From UBA9926 sp913064795 (GTDB taxonomy: Bacteria > Pseudomonadota > Gammaproteobacteria > Pseudomonadales > Azotimanducaceae), in NCBI GenBank assembly GCA_045560765.1, contig JBJKZD010000009.1, forward strand, positions 620,001 through 684,000: a stretch of 64,000 nt of DNA. Reading direction: 5' to 3'. Positions 25,277 to 34,292 of the stretch are shown here, in pieces; the first letter of the stretch is position 1; each line of letters begins with the position of its first letter. Below the pieces are notes generated by a model. That model saw only the letters and a list, made by a program, of their open reading frames with translations. It was not told the origin of the DNA and did no database searches. A program made the position numbers and the translations under genes.

Positions 25277-26677
25277 ATGGTCGAAACCATTGTCGCTGAA
25301 GCGACTCCTTCGGGGCGAGCCGGGGTGTCCATTGTGCGTCTTTCCGGGCCCTCAGCTAAAACAATTGTGCAATCGATTGCCGGACCGATTTCTAGGGCAA
25401 GACAGGCGCTGCTGAAAACCTTTAAAAACGATCAAGGCAATGTGATCGATCATGGAATCGTTATTTTCTACGAGGGACCAGCCTCCTTTACAGGGGAGGA
25501 TGTCGCGGAATTTCAGGGACACGGTGGCCCAATGGTCGTCGGCGCGCTGATTGATCAGTGTTTACTGCGGGGGGCTAGGCTGGCTAAACCTGGAGAGTTC
25601 AGTGAGCGAGCGTTTTTAAACGAGAAAATGGACCTGGTGCAACTTGAAGCTGTTGCGGACCTGATCAGTAGTGCTTCCAGCGCTGCGGCCCGCAGCGCGT
25701 TAAAATCGCTATCCGGCGCATTTTCTCTGCTCGTGAACGACTTGGTAGAAGCGGTAACGCGCCTTAGAGTTTATGTCGAAGCCGCGATCGATTTCCCGGA
25801 TGAGGACATTGAATTTCTCGCTGACCCTCAAGTGCTTGATGATATGACAGAGCTTGAGACACGGTTGTTGGCGGTGTTAGAACAAGCGCAGCAAGGTCGC
25901 AAGCTCCACGCCGGGTTCTCAATCGCACTGATTGGGGCACCCAACGTCGGAAAATCCAGCTTAATGAATCGATTTTCTGGTCATCCCAGTGCCATCGTGA
26001 CTGAAATACCCGGCACCACACGCGATGTTATCAAAGAAGAATTAGTACTGTCTGGATTCGCACTCCAGCTGTTCGACACAGCGGGCATTCGAGTTGCTGG
26101 CGATGCGATAGAAGCCGAGGGCGTCGAGCGAACGCTGCAAACGTATGCTAATGCTGACCTAAACCTTTTTGTTTTTGATGTTATGGATTCAGATATTAGA
26201 GAGGCTTTGGGTGATACAGGATCTCTTCAAGGTCTGCTTGTAGAAAAACTCGATCATCTCCTCGGGCAGCCTCATTCTCACCAGTCTGCGCTTTTCGTGC
26301 TCAATAAAATCGATCAATTATCATCTCTCGAGCGGTCCCAGTTAGTGGATCATTTCGAGCCTCAAAACCCAGTGGTTGCGGTTTCTGCAGAGACCGGCGA
26401 AAACTGGGGCCAGTTGACAGAGTCTTTAAAGCATTTAATGGGGCTTCAGGACCAGTCAGAAACACTCTTTTCGGCTAGAACAAGGCATGTCTCAGCCCTA
26501 TCGGAAGCTTCGGTTCATCTCGCAAAGGCGTCGGAGAATCTCCGTGGGGCACAGCCAGGAGAATTGATTGCCGAGGATCTAAAATTGGCGCAAATATGCT
26601 TAGGTGAGATTACGGGTAAAATCTCGAGTGACGAACTATTGGGTAAAATCTTCAGCAGTTTTTGCATCGGTAAGTAG
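25277..26677 (+). CDS. mnmE: tRNA modification GTPase MnmE
   Basis: With MnmG it installs the (carboxymethyl)aminomethyl group on U34 of several tRNAs. The N-terminal formyl-THF-binding domain starts VETIVAEATPSGRAGVSIVR. The G domain shows G1 GAPNVGKSS, the TTRD switch, G3 DTAG and G4 NKID. The C-terminus ends with FCIGK, which holds the essential cysteine. The start is set at 25277 because the family N-terminus begins there; an in-frame ATG at 25229 lies inside yidC. Length 466. mnmG follows after an unusual purine-rich spacer. Confidence 0.96.
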   Translation: MVETIVAEATPSGRAGVSIVRLSGPSAKTIVQSIAGPISRARQALLKTFKNDQGNVIDHGIVIFYEGPASFTGEDVAEFQGHGGPMVVGALIDQCLLRGARLAKPGEFSERAFLNEKMDLVQLEAVADLISSASSAAARSALKSLSGAFSLLVNDLVEAVTRLRVYVEAAIDFPDEDIEFLADPQVLDDMTELETRLLAVLEQAQQGRKLHAGFSIALIGAPNVGKSSLMNRFSGHPSAIVTEIPGTTRDVIKEELVLSGFALQLFDTAGIRVAGDAIEAEGVERTLQTYANADLNLFVFDVMDSDIREALGDTGSLQGLLVEKLDHLLGQPHSHQSALFVLNKIDQLSSLERSQLVDHFEPQNPVVAVSAETGENWGQLTESLKHLMGLQDQSETLFSARTRHVSALSEASVHLAKASENLRGAQPGELIAEDLKLAQICLGEITGKISSDELLGKIFSSFCIGK

Positions 26678-27045
26678 GATCCAGCCTAGTCTTGCCTGGA
26701 CCCAAAGTGGCTTGTTGCCTAAATTGAGCGTGAATTCAAAAGCTAAGGCCTATGATTAACGACCAAATGTCAAACCAAAGCTAAAAAGGTAGGGGATAAA
26801 ATTCAAGAAATCAGAGATAGGGGGTAGGGAATAAGAGACAAAGAATAGGAGAAGAGGAATAAGAAACAAGCGATAAGCTTTAAAAGAAAAGAGGATAGAA
26901 TTAACAAATAAGAACGAAGGGATAAGAAGCAAGAAATAAAAGACAAATGCTAGAAATGTAGGCAGGAAACGTTAGACAAAAAGCAAAATATGTAAAAGAA
27001 GCACAAGAAGCACAAGAAGCACAAGAAAAGACGAGGGAGTAGGGC
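26678..27045. other. Polypurine mnmE-mnmG intergenic region
   Basis: A 368-bp spacer. Its first 100 bp look ordinary. From 26821 to 27045 I count 45 pyrimidines in 225 bases, so 80 % of the plus (non-template) strand is A or G. Degenerate blocks of the type AATAAGARACAAG recur and a perfect 9-bp triplication stands at the end. No open frame of note crosses it. TATGAT (26751-26756) is a possible -10 but lacks a well-spaced -35. Confidence 0.7.
26996..27022 (+). repeat. Three perfect 9-bp tandem repeats
   Basis: AAGAAGCAC occurs three times in direct succession, followed by a partial fourth copy (AAGAA). It ends about 18 nt before the GTG of mnmG and just ahead of its ribosome site. Confidence 0.85.
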
Positions 27046-28923
27046 GTGAATCAACAGTTTGATGTGATCGTTATTGGGGGAGGCCATGCGGGAAGTGAAG
27101 CCGCATTGGCCAGTGCTCGAATGGGCGCTCAGACCTTATTGATTACTCAGAATATCGAAACCTTAGGTCAAATGTCCTGCAATCCAGCGATCGGAGGGAT
27201 CGGCAAGAGTCACCTGGTTCGAGAAATTGATGCCCTGGGCGGTGCGATGGGCGAAGCGGCGGATGCCGCAGGCATTCACTTTAGAATGCTCAATGCACGT
27301 AAAGGGCCCGCTGTTCGAGCAACCCGAGCGCAGACCGATCGACAGCTCTACAAACAGTTTATTCGAGCAAGGCTAGAGTCTCAGGAAAACCTCAAAATTT
27401 TCCAGCAATCCGTTGATGACCTGCTGGTCTCTGGGGATCAAATCACCGGCGTTGTCACGCAAATGCAACAGCAGTTTTTCGCGCCGGCGGTGGTCCTCAC
27501 CGTAGGGACATTCCTTGGAGGCGTCATTCACGTTGGGCTCGACCGTTCCAGTGGCGGTAGAGCAGGTGATGCGGCCTCCAATAGACTGGCCGATCGATTG
27601 CGAGAAATGCCGTTTACGGTGGGCCGACTCAAGACTGGAACACCCCCGCGGGTCGATGCAAGGTCGGTTGATTTTAGCTTAATGGCAGAGCAGCCTGGGG
27701 ACGTGCCGACACCCACGATGTCTTTTTGGAGTGATGCGGGCGTTCATCCGAAACAAATTCCTTGTCATATCACGACGACCAATGAAAAGACTCATGAAAT
27801 TATCCGCGCGGGTCTCGATCGGTCCCCACTGTATTCTGGGGTTATCGACGGCGTTGGGCCGCGGTATTGTCCATCGATTGAAGACAAGATCGTGCGGTTT
27901 GCGGACAAAAACGCGCATCAAATTTTTGTAGAGCCAGAAGGGTTAGAGACCCGGGAGCTATACCCCAACGGTATTTCAACCAGCCTGCCTTATGATGTTC
28001 AATTAGCGTTGTTACGGACGATTCCAGGGTTTGAGCAAGCGCACATTACCAGACCTGGTTACGCGATTGAATACGATTACTTTGAACCCCAGGGGCTCAA
28101 AAGTAGCCTTGAGACGAAAGCCTTAGGGGGTCTATTTTTTGCTGGGCAAATTAATGGCACCACGGGTTATGAGGAAGCTGGAGCGCAAGGGATCCTTGCT
28201 GGCATTAACGCGGTCAGGTTAGTCAGAAACGAGTCGCCATGGGTACCCAGTCGATCTGAAGCTTACATTGGTGTCATGGTTGATGATCTGATTACCCTGG
28301 GAACGCTTGAGCCGTATCGAATGTTCACAAGCCGTGCTGAATATCGATTAATACTCCGTCAAGACAACGCTGATCAGAGGCTTTGCGATACTGCGCAGAC
28401 CCTAGGGTTACTCTCATCAGAGCAGTGGGAGCGGTACAATATCAAGCAAGAAGCCATCGGTGCGCTTTCAAAAACCCTCGAAGCGACGCTTGTTCGACCC
28501 CAAGACGACGCAATTAACCGGCTGTTAAATGAGACGATGCACAAAGAATACCGATTGTCTGAGTTGATCAAGCGCCCTGAGGTAAAACTGAACGGGCTGA
28601 TTGAAGCGGCGGGTCTTGATGTCCAAAGACCTGATGTCTGTGAGCAAGTTGAAATCGAATGTAAATACCAAGGGTATATCGATCGCCAACAACAAGAAAT
28701 TTCGCGGTTAAAAGCACAGCATTTGTTAGCGATACCCGATGACTTGGAATATGACAGCATCATGGGTTTATCGAACGAGGTTCGACAGAAGTTGGCTAAA
28801 ATCCGTCCTGAAAATTTGGGACAAGCATCGAGAATTTCAGGCGTTACACCTGCTGCTGTGTCCTTACTGCTGGTTCATCTTAAGCGTCGGGGCGGCTATA
28901 GTAAGCGCGTTCAGTCTGGGTGA
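27046..28923 (+). CDS. mnmG: tRNA uridine-5-carboxymethylaminomethyl modification enzyme MnmG
   Basis: FAD enzyme partner of MnmE. The 625 residues begin with the dinucleotide-binding VIVIGGGHAGSEAA and continue with NPAIGGIGKSHLVREIDALGG, GTFLGG and ETRELYPNGISTSLP. The C-terminal helical domain ends near ISGVTPAAVSLLLVHLKRRG. It starts with GTG, preceded by a GGGAGTAGGG ribosome site. The stop overlaps the rsmG start (GTGA). Confidence 0.97.
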   Translation: MNQQFDVIVIGGGHAGSEAALASARMGAQTLLITQNIETLGQMSCNPAIGGIGKSHLVREIDALGGAMGEAADAAGIHFRMLNARKGPAVRATRAQTDRQLYKQFIRARLESQENLKIFQQSVDDLLVSGDQITGVVTQMQQQFFAPAVVLTVGTFLGGVIHVGLDRSSGGRAGDAASNRLADRLREMPFTVGRLKTGTPPRVDARSVDFSLMAEQPGDVPTPTMSFWSDAGVHPKQIPCHITTTNEKTHEIIRAGLDRSPLYSGVIDGVGPRYCPSIEDKIVRFADKNAHQIFVEPEGLETRELYPNGISTSLPYDVQLALLRTIPGFEQAHITRPGYAIEYDYFEPQGLKSSLETKALGGLFFAGQINGTTGYEEAGAQGILAGINAVRLVRNESPWVPSRSEAYIGVMVDDLITLGTLEPYRMFTSRAEYRLILRQDNADQRLCDTAQTLGLLSSEQWERYNIKQEAIGALSKTLEATLVRPQDDAINRLLNETMHKEYRLSELIKRPEVKLNGLIEAAGLDVQRPDVCEQVEIECKYQGYIDRQQQEISRLKAQHLLAIPDDLEYDSIMGLSNEVRQKLAKIRPENLGQASRISGVTPAAVSLLLVHLKRRGGYSKRVQSG

Positions 28924-29561
28924 GCCTGCACGATGAAGTTGCCAGAGGATTAGAGGCGCTGAATGCACAGCCCGAGTTACAATCGATAGACTTTTTGGAA
29001 CACAAAGCGCGGTTTTTGGCGTATTTAGAACTGCTTAAGCGTTGGAATAAAACCTACAATCTTACTGCGATTCGCGACGATCGCGGCCAAGTTGTACGAC
29101 ACTTGTTGGACTCGCTTGTGATCGCGCCTTTCGTAAAGCCGGATGACTTCTCGGATGTAGGCTCTGGCGCGGGCCTCCCTGGAATTCCATTGGCCATTTG
29201 TCATCCGGGCAGGAAGGCTGTTTTGATCGATTCTAATGGGAAAAAAACCCGATTTCTGACCCAAGTTAAGATCGAATTAGGCCTTGATGATGTAGAGATC
29301 GTTCAAGGAAGAATCGAAGATTTAATGAATCTCGATTTCAAACAAATTGTTTGCAGAGCATTTAAACCTCTGGATGAATTGGTGTTGTCATTAAAACATG
29401 CGCTATCGGTAGATGGGGTTATACTGGCGATGATCGGAAAGGAACCTGAGCCATCGGTTCTGGAGGCCCTAAAGGCCCAAGCTGAGGTAACTTTGAAGCC
29501 GTTGGTGGTACCGGGACAAGACGCCGAACGGTATTTGGCAGAAATCGTGCCAAAGCGCTGA
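28920..29561 (+). CDS. rsmG: 16S rRNA m7G527 methyltransferase
   Basis: Methylates G527 of 16S rRNA using SAM. The 213-residue protein contains RWNKTYNLTAI, the glycine-rich motif I as DVGSGAGLPGIPLAI, the acidic loop VLIDSNGKKTRFL and CRAFKPLDEL. The GTG start overlaps the mnmG stop by 4 nt. A 165-bp gap separates it from parA. Confidence 0.96.
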   Translation: MSLHDEVARGLEALNAQPELQSIDFLEHKARFLAYLELLKRWNKTYNLTAIRDDRGQVVRHLLDSLVIAPFVKPDDFSDVGSGAGLPGIPLAICHPGRKAVLIDSNGKKTRFLTQVKIELGLDDVEIVQGRIEDLMNLDFKQIVCRAFKPLDELVLSLKHALSVDGVILAMIGKEPEPSVLEALKAQAEVTLKPLVVPGQDAERYLAEIVPKR

Positions 29562-29726
29562 TTAATGCGGTAGAAGGTGCAGTCTAAATTGGCGAATCCT
29601 CGGAAAGGGACTTAAGCATTCATCAAAGATGCGGTCACAGCGAGTGATCCCGGGATATAGCGATAAGTCATCCAATGGATTTTGTAAAATAAAAGGCTAG
29701 GCCATTAATCTTAGGGGCTGTTTTCC

Positions 29727-30512
29727 GTGAAAATTTTCGCCATCGTCAATCAAAAAGGCGGTGTGGGTAAAACCACCACATCGGTTAACTTGGCTGCCTG
29801 TTTGGCGGCGATGCATCGCCGGGTTTTGTTGATTGATCTTGATGCTCAGGGTAATGCAACAATGGGCTGTGGGGTCGATAAGAGTCAGCTACCTGCGACG
29901 ATATTCGATGTCTTGGTTTTGGGACGCCCGGTAAATGAGGTGGTCGCTGAAGGCACGGGTGGGCTCCATGTGGTGGGCGCTAATGTCGACCTAACCGGTG
30001 CAGAGATCGACTTGATTGATCTCGATGCAAGGGAGTATCGGCTAAAAACGGCGTTGGCTGAAATTAACGATCAATATGATTATGTGGTGATCGATTGTCC
30101 GCCCGCCCTCAATTTATTAACCGTCAATGCGCTAACCGCAGCCGATGCGCTGATCATTCCGATGCAGTGCGAATATTATGCCTTGGAAGGGCTCTCCGCG
30201 CTGGTGACAACGATTCAGAGAGTGGTGTCCCAGCTGAATCCGTCGCTTAAGATAGAGGGAATTATCAGAACGATGTTTGATCCTCGAAATAGCCTAACGA
30301 AGGACGTTTCATTGCAACTGCAGTCGCATTTCGGCGACCAACTCTACAGAACCGTCATCCCGCGTAACGTGCGACTGGCTGAAGCACCCAGTCATGGCCT
30401 TCCTATTATCCAGTATGATGCCAATTCGAACGGCGCAAAGGCCTATTTGGCATTGGCTGGTGAATTGTTGCGCAGAGAGAGCGCGAACCGAGTCACCGAC
30501 GTTACTCATTAA
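29727..30512 (+). CDS. parA: Chromosome partitioning ATPase ParA (Soj)
   Basis: Walker-type ATPase that moves ParB-parS complexes. The 261 residues carry the deviant Walker A KGGVGKTT (10-17), Walker A' LIDLDAQGN, and Walker B VVIDCPPAL. There is no N-terminal helix-turn-helix, as in chromosomal Soj proteins. A GTG start is used. TAAAAT (29685-29690) is a weak -10 candidate upstream. parB follows after about 100 bp. Confidence 0.95.
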   Translation: MKIFAIVNQKGGVGKTTTSVNLAACLAAMHRRVLLIDLDAQGNATMGCGVDKSQLPATIFDVLVLGRPVNEVVAEGTGGLHVVGANVDLTGAEIDLIDLDAREYRLKTALAEINDQYDYVVIDCPPALNLLTVNALTAADALIIPMQCEYYALEGLSALVTTIQRVVSQLNPSLKIEGIIRTMFDPRNSLTKDVSLQLQSHFGDQLYRTVIPRNVRLAEAPSHGLPIIQYDANSNGAKAYLALAGELLRRESANRVTDVTH

Positions 30513-30574
30513 AGCCGCAAGATGCGGTGGTATAAGATGTGGTGTTAAGAAGGTTTAGGCCGTAATGAGCGCTC

Positions 30575-30602
30575 TTGCATCTCAGCAATTGCATCTCAGC
30601 AA
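30575..30602 (+). repeat. 14-bp perfect tandem duplication upstream of parB
   Basis: TTGCATCTCAGCAA is present twice back to back, ending 13 nt before the preferred parB ATG and just ahead of its AAGGAA ribosome site. Since 14 is not a multiple of three, it argues against starting parB at the earlier in-frame ATG (30565). Confidence 0.8.
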
Positions 30603-30615
30603 AAGGAACAAGAAT

Positions 30616-31527
30616 ATGGCTGGAAAAAAGCGAGGGTTGGGAAGAGGACTAGACGCACTGCTTGGCCCGGCGGGTTCCCCAGCACCCACAAGCTTACCAG
30701 ATTCAGACGCGGCTCCAGAGGGAGCCGTGCTAAAGCAGATACCGATCGAATGGATTAGACCAGGACAATTTCAGCCACGACAAACGTTTGACGAGGAGAA
30801 ACTTCAAGAGCTTGCTGCATCGATCAGTGTCCATGGGGTCATGCAGCCAATATTGCTCCGAGAAGTAGCCAGCGAGCAGTTTGAGTTGATTGCGGGCGAG
30901 CGGCGATGGCGGGCGTGTCAGATCGCAGGATTAGATCGTGTACCGGCACTCATCAAGGCATTAACGCCCCAAAATCATTTGGCTTTATCTTTAATCGAAA
31001 ATATTCAACGAGAAGACTTAAACCCTCTGGAAGAAGCTCAGGCCCTTAGCCGCCTGGTTGAAGAATTTGGTCTGACCCACCAAGCGGTCGGCGATGCGGT
31101 CGGCAAAAGTCGGGCCGCCGTCAGTAACGCCATTCGATTGTCAAAGCTGGGTAGGGTGGCTTCCGAATTTCTAGTCAGGGGTGATATTGAAATGGGCCAT
31201 GCAAGAGCTTTGCTACCTCTCGATGCAGAAGTCCAGGCACTCGTTGCACGGCAAGTCGTGAGTCAAAATTTGACCGTTCGCCAAACAGAAAAATTAGTTC
31301 AGCAACAGCTGGCGCCCGAAGCAGAACCTCAAAAATCCCAAAAGGTAGACCCCGATGTAGCGCGGTTAGAACAGCAGTTGTCAGACTATTTCGGACAGTC
31401 AGTGCGGATAAAAAAGAAGGGTGCGCGTCGTGGCCAAATGTTGATCGACTACAACAGTTTTGAAGAGTTAGATGGCGTACTGCTGAAGGCCGGATTCAAG
31501 ACCGCTGCAGAGGACGAGAGTCTGTAA
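30616..31527 (+). CDS. parB: Chromosome partitioning protein ParB (Spo0J)
   Basis: Binds parS and spreads by CTP-driven clamp sliding. From the ATG at 30616 the protein starts MAGKKRGLGRGLDALLG, the classic N-terminus that contacts ParA, and has 303 residues. It has IRPGQFQPRQTF, the GERRWRA nucleotide-binding box, ENIQREDLNPLEEA and a helix-turn-helix near TLTHQAVGDAVGKSRAAVS-like residues (about 160-185). The C-terminal dimerization domain closes it. Two parS-like sites lie in recF. Confidence 0.95.
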   Translation: MAGKKRGLGRGLDALLGPAGSPAPTSLPDSDAAPEGAVLKQIPIEWIRPGQFQPRQTFDEEKLQELAASISVHGVMQPILLREVASEQFELIAGERRWRACQIAGLDRVPALIKALTPQNHLALSLIENIQREDLNPLEEAQALSRLVEEFGLTHQAVGDAVGKSRAAVSNAIRLSKLGRVASEFLVRGDIEMGHARALLPLDAEVQALVARQVVSQNLTVRQTEKLVQQQLAPEAEPQKSQKVDPDVARLEQQLSDYFGQSVRIKKKGARRGQMLIDYNSFEELDGVLLKAGFKTAAEDESL

Positions 31528-31556
31528 ATAAACTCTGAAGCCAGCAGCTTTTAAAG

Positions 31557-31585
31557 TTGAACGGTTGGCTCAATATCTCTATACT
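31557..31585 (+). promoter_or_regulatory. Promoter of the atp operon
   Basis: TTGAAC (31557-31562), a 17-bp spacer and TATACT (31580-31585), each within one or two bases of the sigma-70 consensus. Predicted transcription starts near 31592, about 57 nt before the atpI GTG. Confidence 0.68.
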
Positions 31586-31648
31586 CTGCCCGCCGAAAAA
31601 CGCTGTCGGTTGCACGAGAGGGAAAGACAATCAACAAAGGGGCGCATC

Positions 31649-32032
31649 GTGGCGAAACGATGGCGATTGTTGAAAGAAGTCGGAGCCGGCCATATTGGAC
31701 TGCTAAGCGCAGGATCGTTGGTTTGGGTAATCTCTAGTGCGTCTTGGGCCGGGTCCTGGACACTTGGATTGGCGCTAGCGGGTTTAGGCGCTTTGGTGCA
31801 GACCATTGTACTGACCCGGAGACCGGCACTGGGTTTAGGGGTGTCACAGGGTTTAAAGTTCGGTGTCTTTGGGATTGGAACAGCGTTGCTGATGACGGTC
31901 TGGAGAGAAATACACCTGGCGGGTTTTGTTGTTGGGATTGTGTGCAGTCAGTTGATGTGGGTCTGGGCCAGTGCCAGACGCGCTTCAGGATTGCTCAAAG
32001 TCGCCAAGAAAAGCGATCAGTCGATGCACTGA
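31649..32032 (+). CDS. atpI: ATP synthase accessory protein I
   Basis: Membrane protein that helps assemble the c-ring. I choose the GTG at 31649, which has AGGGG about 8 nt upstream and gives 127 residues, near E. coli AtpI; the frame is open to a TTG at 31565, but that lies within the predicted promoter. Four hydrophobic segments are visible, with a SQGLKFGVFGIGTAL stretch similar to the family. It heads the nine-gene F0F1 operon. Confidence 0.82.
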   Translation: MAKRWRLLKEVGAGHIGLLSAGSLVWVISSASWAGSWTLGLALAGLGALVQTIVLTRRPALGLGVSQGLKFGVFGIGTALLMTVWREIHLAGFVVGIVCSQLMWVWASARRASGLLKVAKKSDQSMH

Positions 32033-32106
32033 AAGCGCGTATAAGAAGTTTGGGCGTTCGGCTGAAGGATCGGTCGAAATAGATAAAAACGAGCATTAGA
32101 GATCTT

Positions 32107-32943
32107 ATGGCAAGCAGCGAAGGGCTAACGTCTCAAGATTATATTCAGCATCATTTGACCAACCTCACCTACGGTCAGTTCCCTGATGGGAGCTGGGGCA
32201 TCGCCCGTAACCCCGATGAGATTGCTTCGATGGGCTTTTACGCAATCAATCTCGATACCATGATTTGGTCAGTGGGCTTAGGCTTTGTTTTCCTGGGGCT
32301 GTTTATCACCGCCGCCCGTAGCGCAACCTCGGGTGTCCCGGGAACGCTTCAAAACCTCTGTGAGATTACGGTAGATTTTGTCGAGACCAATATCAGCCAA
32401 GTCTTTGGCAGTCGGCCTAACGCACTGATTGGACCACTGTCCCTGACTATTTTAGTTTGGGTTTTCTTGATGAATCTCATGGATTTAATTCCGGTAGATT
32501 TTATTCCCCATGCCGCAGAACTCGCTGGGGTTCCCTATTTTAAAATCGTGGCAACGACAGATCCCAATGCAACCCTCGGCATGTCAGTGGGGGTGTTCTT
32601 TTTGGTGCTGTACTATAACTTTAAGATCAAAGGTCCGTTAAAGTTTGGGGCGGGTTTGGTGACGCATCCGATTCCCCACTGGTCAATGTACTGGTTCAAT
32701 TTCATTCTGGAAATCGTCGATATGTTGGCGAAGCCTTTATCTCATGGCCTGCGCCTATTCGGCAATTTGTACGCTGGAGAGATGATCTTTATCCTGATTG
32801 CCTTGCTGCCCTTTTACGCGCAGTGGGCTTTATCGCTTCCTTGGGCGATTTTCCATATCTTGATCATTGGCTTGCAAGCTTTTGTATTCATGATCTTGAC
32901 GATCGTCTATCTCACTCAAGCCCATGAAACGGGCGAACATTAA
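32107..32943 (+). CDS. atpB: ATP synthase F0 subunit a
   Basis: Forms the two proton half-channels with the c-ring. The 278-residue protein has five to six hydrophobic helices. The key arginine lies in PLSHGLRLFGNLYAGE, and LQAFVFMILTIVYL closes the C-terminus. It lies 74 bp after atpI and 31 bp before atpE. Confidence 0.97.
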   Translation: MASSEGLTSQDYIQHHLTNLTYGQFPDGSWGIARNPDEIASMGFYAINLDTMIWSVGLGFVFLGLFITAARSATSGVPGTLQNLCEITVDFVETNISQVFGSRPNALIGPLSLTILVWVFLMNLMDLIPVDFIPHAAELAGVPYFKIVATTDPNATLGMSVGVFFLVLYYNFKIKGPLKFGAGLVTHPIPHWSMYWFNFILEIVDMLAKPLSHGLRLFGNLYAGEMIFILIALLPFYAQWALSLPWAIFHILIIGLQAFVFMILTIVYLTQAHETGEH

Positions 32944-32974
32944 CACTCGGTTCAAATTTAACTAGGAGCTCACA

Positions 32975-33208
32975 ATGAACGAAGCACAGGCGCTTATTTT
33001 TATGGCAGGAGGGATCTTGATGGGTCTCGCCGCGATTGGTAGTGGTGTAGGTATTGGTATGTTGGGGGGTAAATATCTCGAAGGTGTCGCCCGTCAACCC
33101 GAGCTTCAGCCGATGTTGTTGACCCAATTGTTTATCGTACTGGCACTCGTAGACGCTGTGCCTATTATTGGCGTCGGTATCTCTCTGTACATGATTTTTG
33201 CGCTGTAG
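32975..33208 (+). CDS. atpE: ATP synthase F0 subunit c
   Basis: Proton-carrying ring subunit of 77 residues with two transmembrane helices joined by the polar loop GVARQPEL. The carboxylate is an aspartate, D60 in IVLALVDAVP, and the Na+-type Q/E/S ligand set is absent, so coupling is predicted to use protons. An AGGAG ribosome site precedes the ATG, fitting the high copy number needed. Confidence 0.98.
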   Translation: MNEAQALIFMAGGILMGLAAIGSGVGIGMLGGKYLEGVARQPELQPMLLTQLFIVLALVDAVPIIGVGISLYMIFAL

Positions 33209-33250
33209 ACGAAACCACCCCATACCATTTGATCATCGAAGAGGTGATGC

Positions 33251-33721
33251 GTGAATATTAATCTAACAATGCTGGGACAGCTGATTGCGTTCGTGATGTT
33301 CGTGATGTTTTGCATGCGTTATGTATGGCCACCTTTAACAGAGGTGATGCGTAGTCGGCAAAAGACCATCTCGGAGGGATTAGAAAACGCCGCCAAAGCT
33401 GAGCAGCAGTTACAACAAGCCAATGAGTCAGCCTCCAACGAGCTCGAGGCTGCCAAGCGTGAAGCGGGAGAGCTGATTGCCCAAGCGAGAAGCAGAGCGA
33501 ATCAAATCATTGATGAAGCGAAGGTTCAGGCGAAGGATGAAGCCCAGCGAATTATTGATGGTGCTCAGGACGATATTGATCAAGAGATCAGTCGAGCCCG
33601 CGAAGCGCTCCGAGAGCGTGTGGGCGAACTCGCCATTGAGGGTGCCGAAAAGATTTTGGCGACGTCGGTTGATCGTAGCGCTCATGAAGCCATGCTAACC
33701 AAGCTTTCTCAGGCGCTGTAG
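33251..33721 (+). CDS. atpF: ATP synthase F0 subunit b
   Basis: Peripheral stalk subunit, 156 residues. One N-terminal transmembrane helix (about 5-25) is followed by a long charged coiled coil rich in Ala, Glu, Lys and Arg. A GTG start is used. Length equals E. coli AtpF. atpH follows after 4 nt. Confidence 0.96.
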   Translation: MNINLTMLGQLIAFVMFVMFCMRYVWPPLTEVMRSRQKTISEGLENAAKAEQQLQQANESASNELEAAKREAGELIAQARSRANQIIDEAKVQAKDEAQRIIDGAQDDIDQEISRAREALRERVGELAIEGAEKILATSVDRSAHEAMLTKLSQAL

Positions 33722-33725
33722 AGCG

Positions 33726-34268
33726 ATGGCAGAGTCAGAATTAGCAACGGTCGCGAGACCCTATGCTCGGGCAGCATTTTCGACAGCACTCGATGAGGCC
33801 GAAGGGCTTGGGGCCTGGTCACGGATGTTGGGTTTGATGGGTGCTGCAGTCAGCGATCCTGTGATCGAGGCGTTGCTGGATGATCCAATGAGATCGGGTG
33901 CAGACGCTGCTGCCACCCTAACCGAACTGTTATCAGATGATCTGAGCACCGCCGCCGTGAATTTTATCGGGGTTCTCGCCGATTATGATCGCTTAATGCT
34001 GCTGCCCACGATTGCGATGCAGTACGAAGTGCTCAAAGCTAACCACGAAAAAACAATTGATGTTGAAGTAGTCAGTGCTTACTCAATGTCGGAACAAGAA
34101 CAGAGCGAACTAAAAACAGCACTCGATCGCCGACTCCAGCGTACGGTGGCCTTAGAGACAACCACCGATAGTGACCTTTTAGGCGGTGTTGTGATTCGAA
34201 CTGAGGACATGGTGATCGATGATTCTGTTCGCGGAAAACTTCAAAAACTGGCTGGTACGCTGCAGTAA
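33726..34268 (+). CDS. atpH: ATP synthase F1 subunit delta
   Basis: Connects the b stalk to the top of the alpha3-beta3 head. The 180-residue protein starts with the conserved ATVARPYARAAF and ends with the LLGGVVIRTEDMVIDDSVRGKL signature split here as LLGGVVIR and DSVRGKL. Its helical N-domain binds alpha. Confidence 0.95.
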   Translation: MAESELATVARPYARAAFSTALDEAEGLGAWSRMLGLMGAAVSDPVIEALLDDPMRSGADAAATLTELLSDDLSTAAVNFIGVLADYDRLMLLPTIAMQYEVLKANHEKTIDVEVVSAYSMSEQEQSELKTALDRRLQRTVALETTTDSDLLGGVVIRTEDMVIDDSVRGKLQKLAGTLQ

Positions 34269-34292
34269 ATTAGAACTCTTGAGGCGCATAAC

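Noticed and set aside
26821..27022. Repeated AATAAGARACAAG blocks considered as a CRISPR array
   Set aside because: Units are degenerate, without constant length, spacers or cas genes.
29714..29729. parS-like sequence at the parA start (TGTTTTCCGTGAAAAT)
   Set aside because: Four of 16 positions differ from parS and the palindrome is lost, unlike the two sites in recF.
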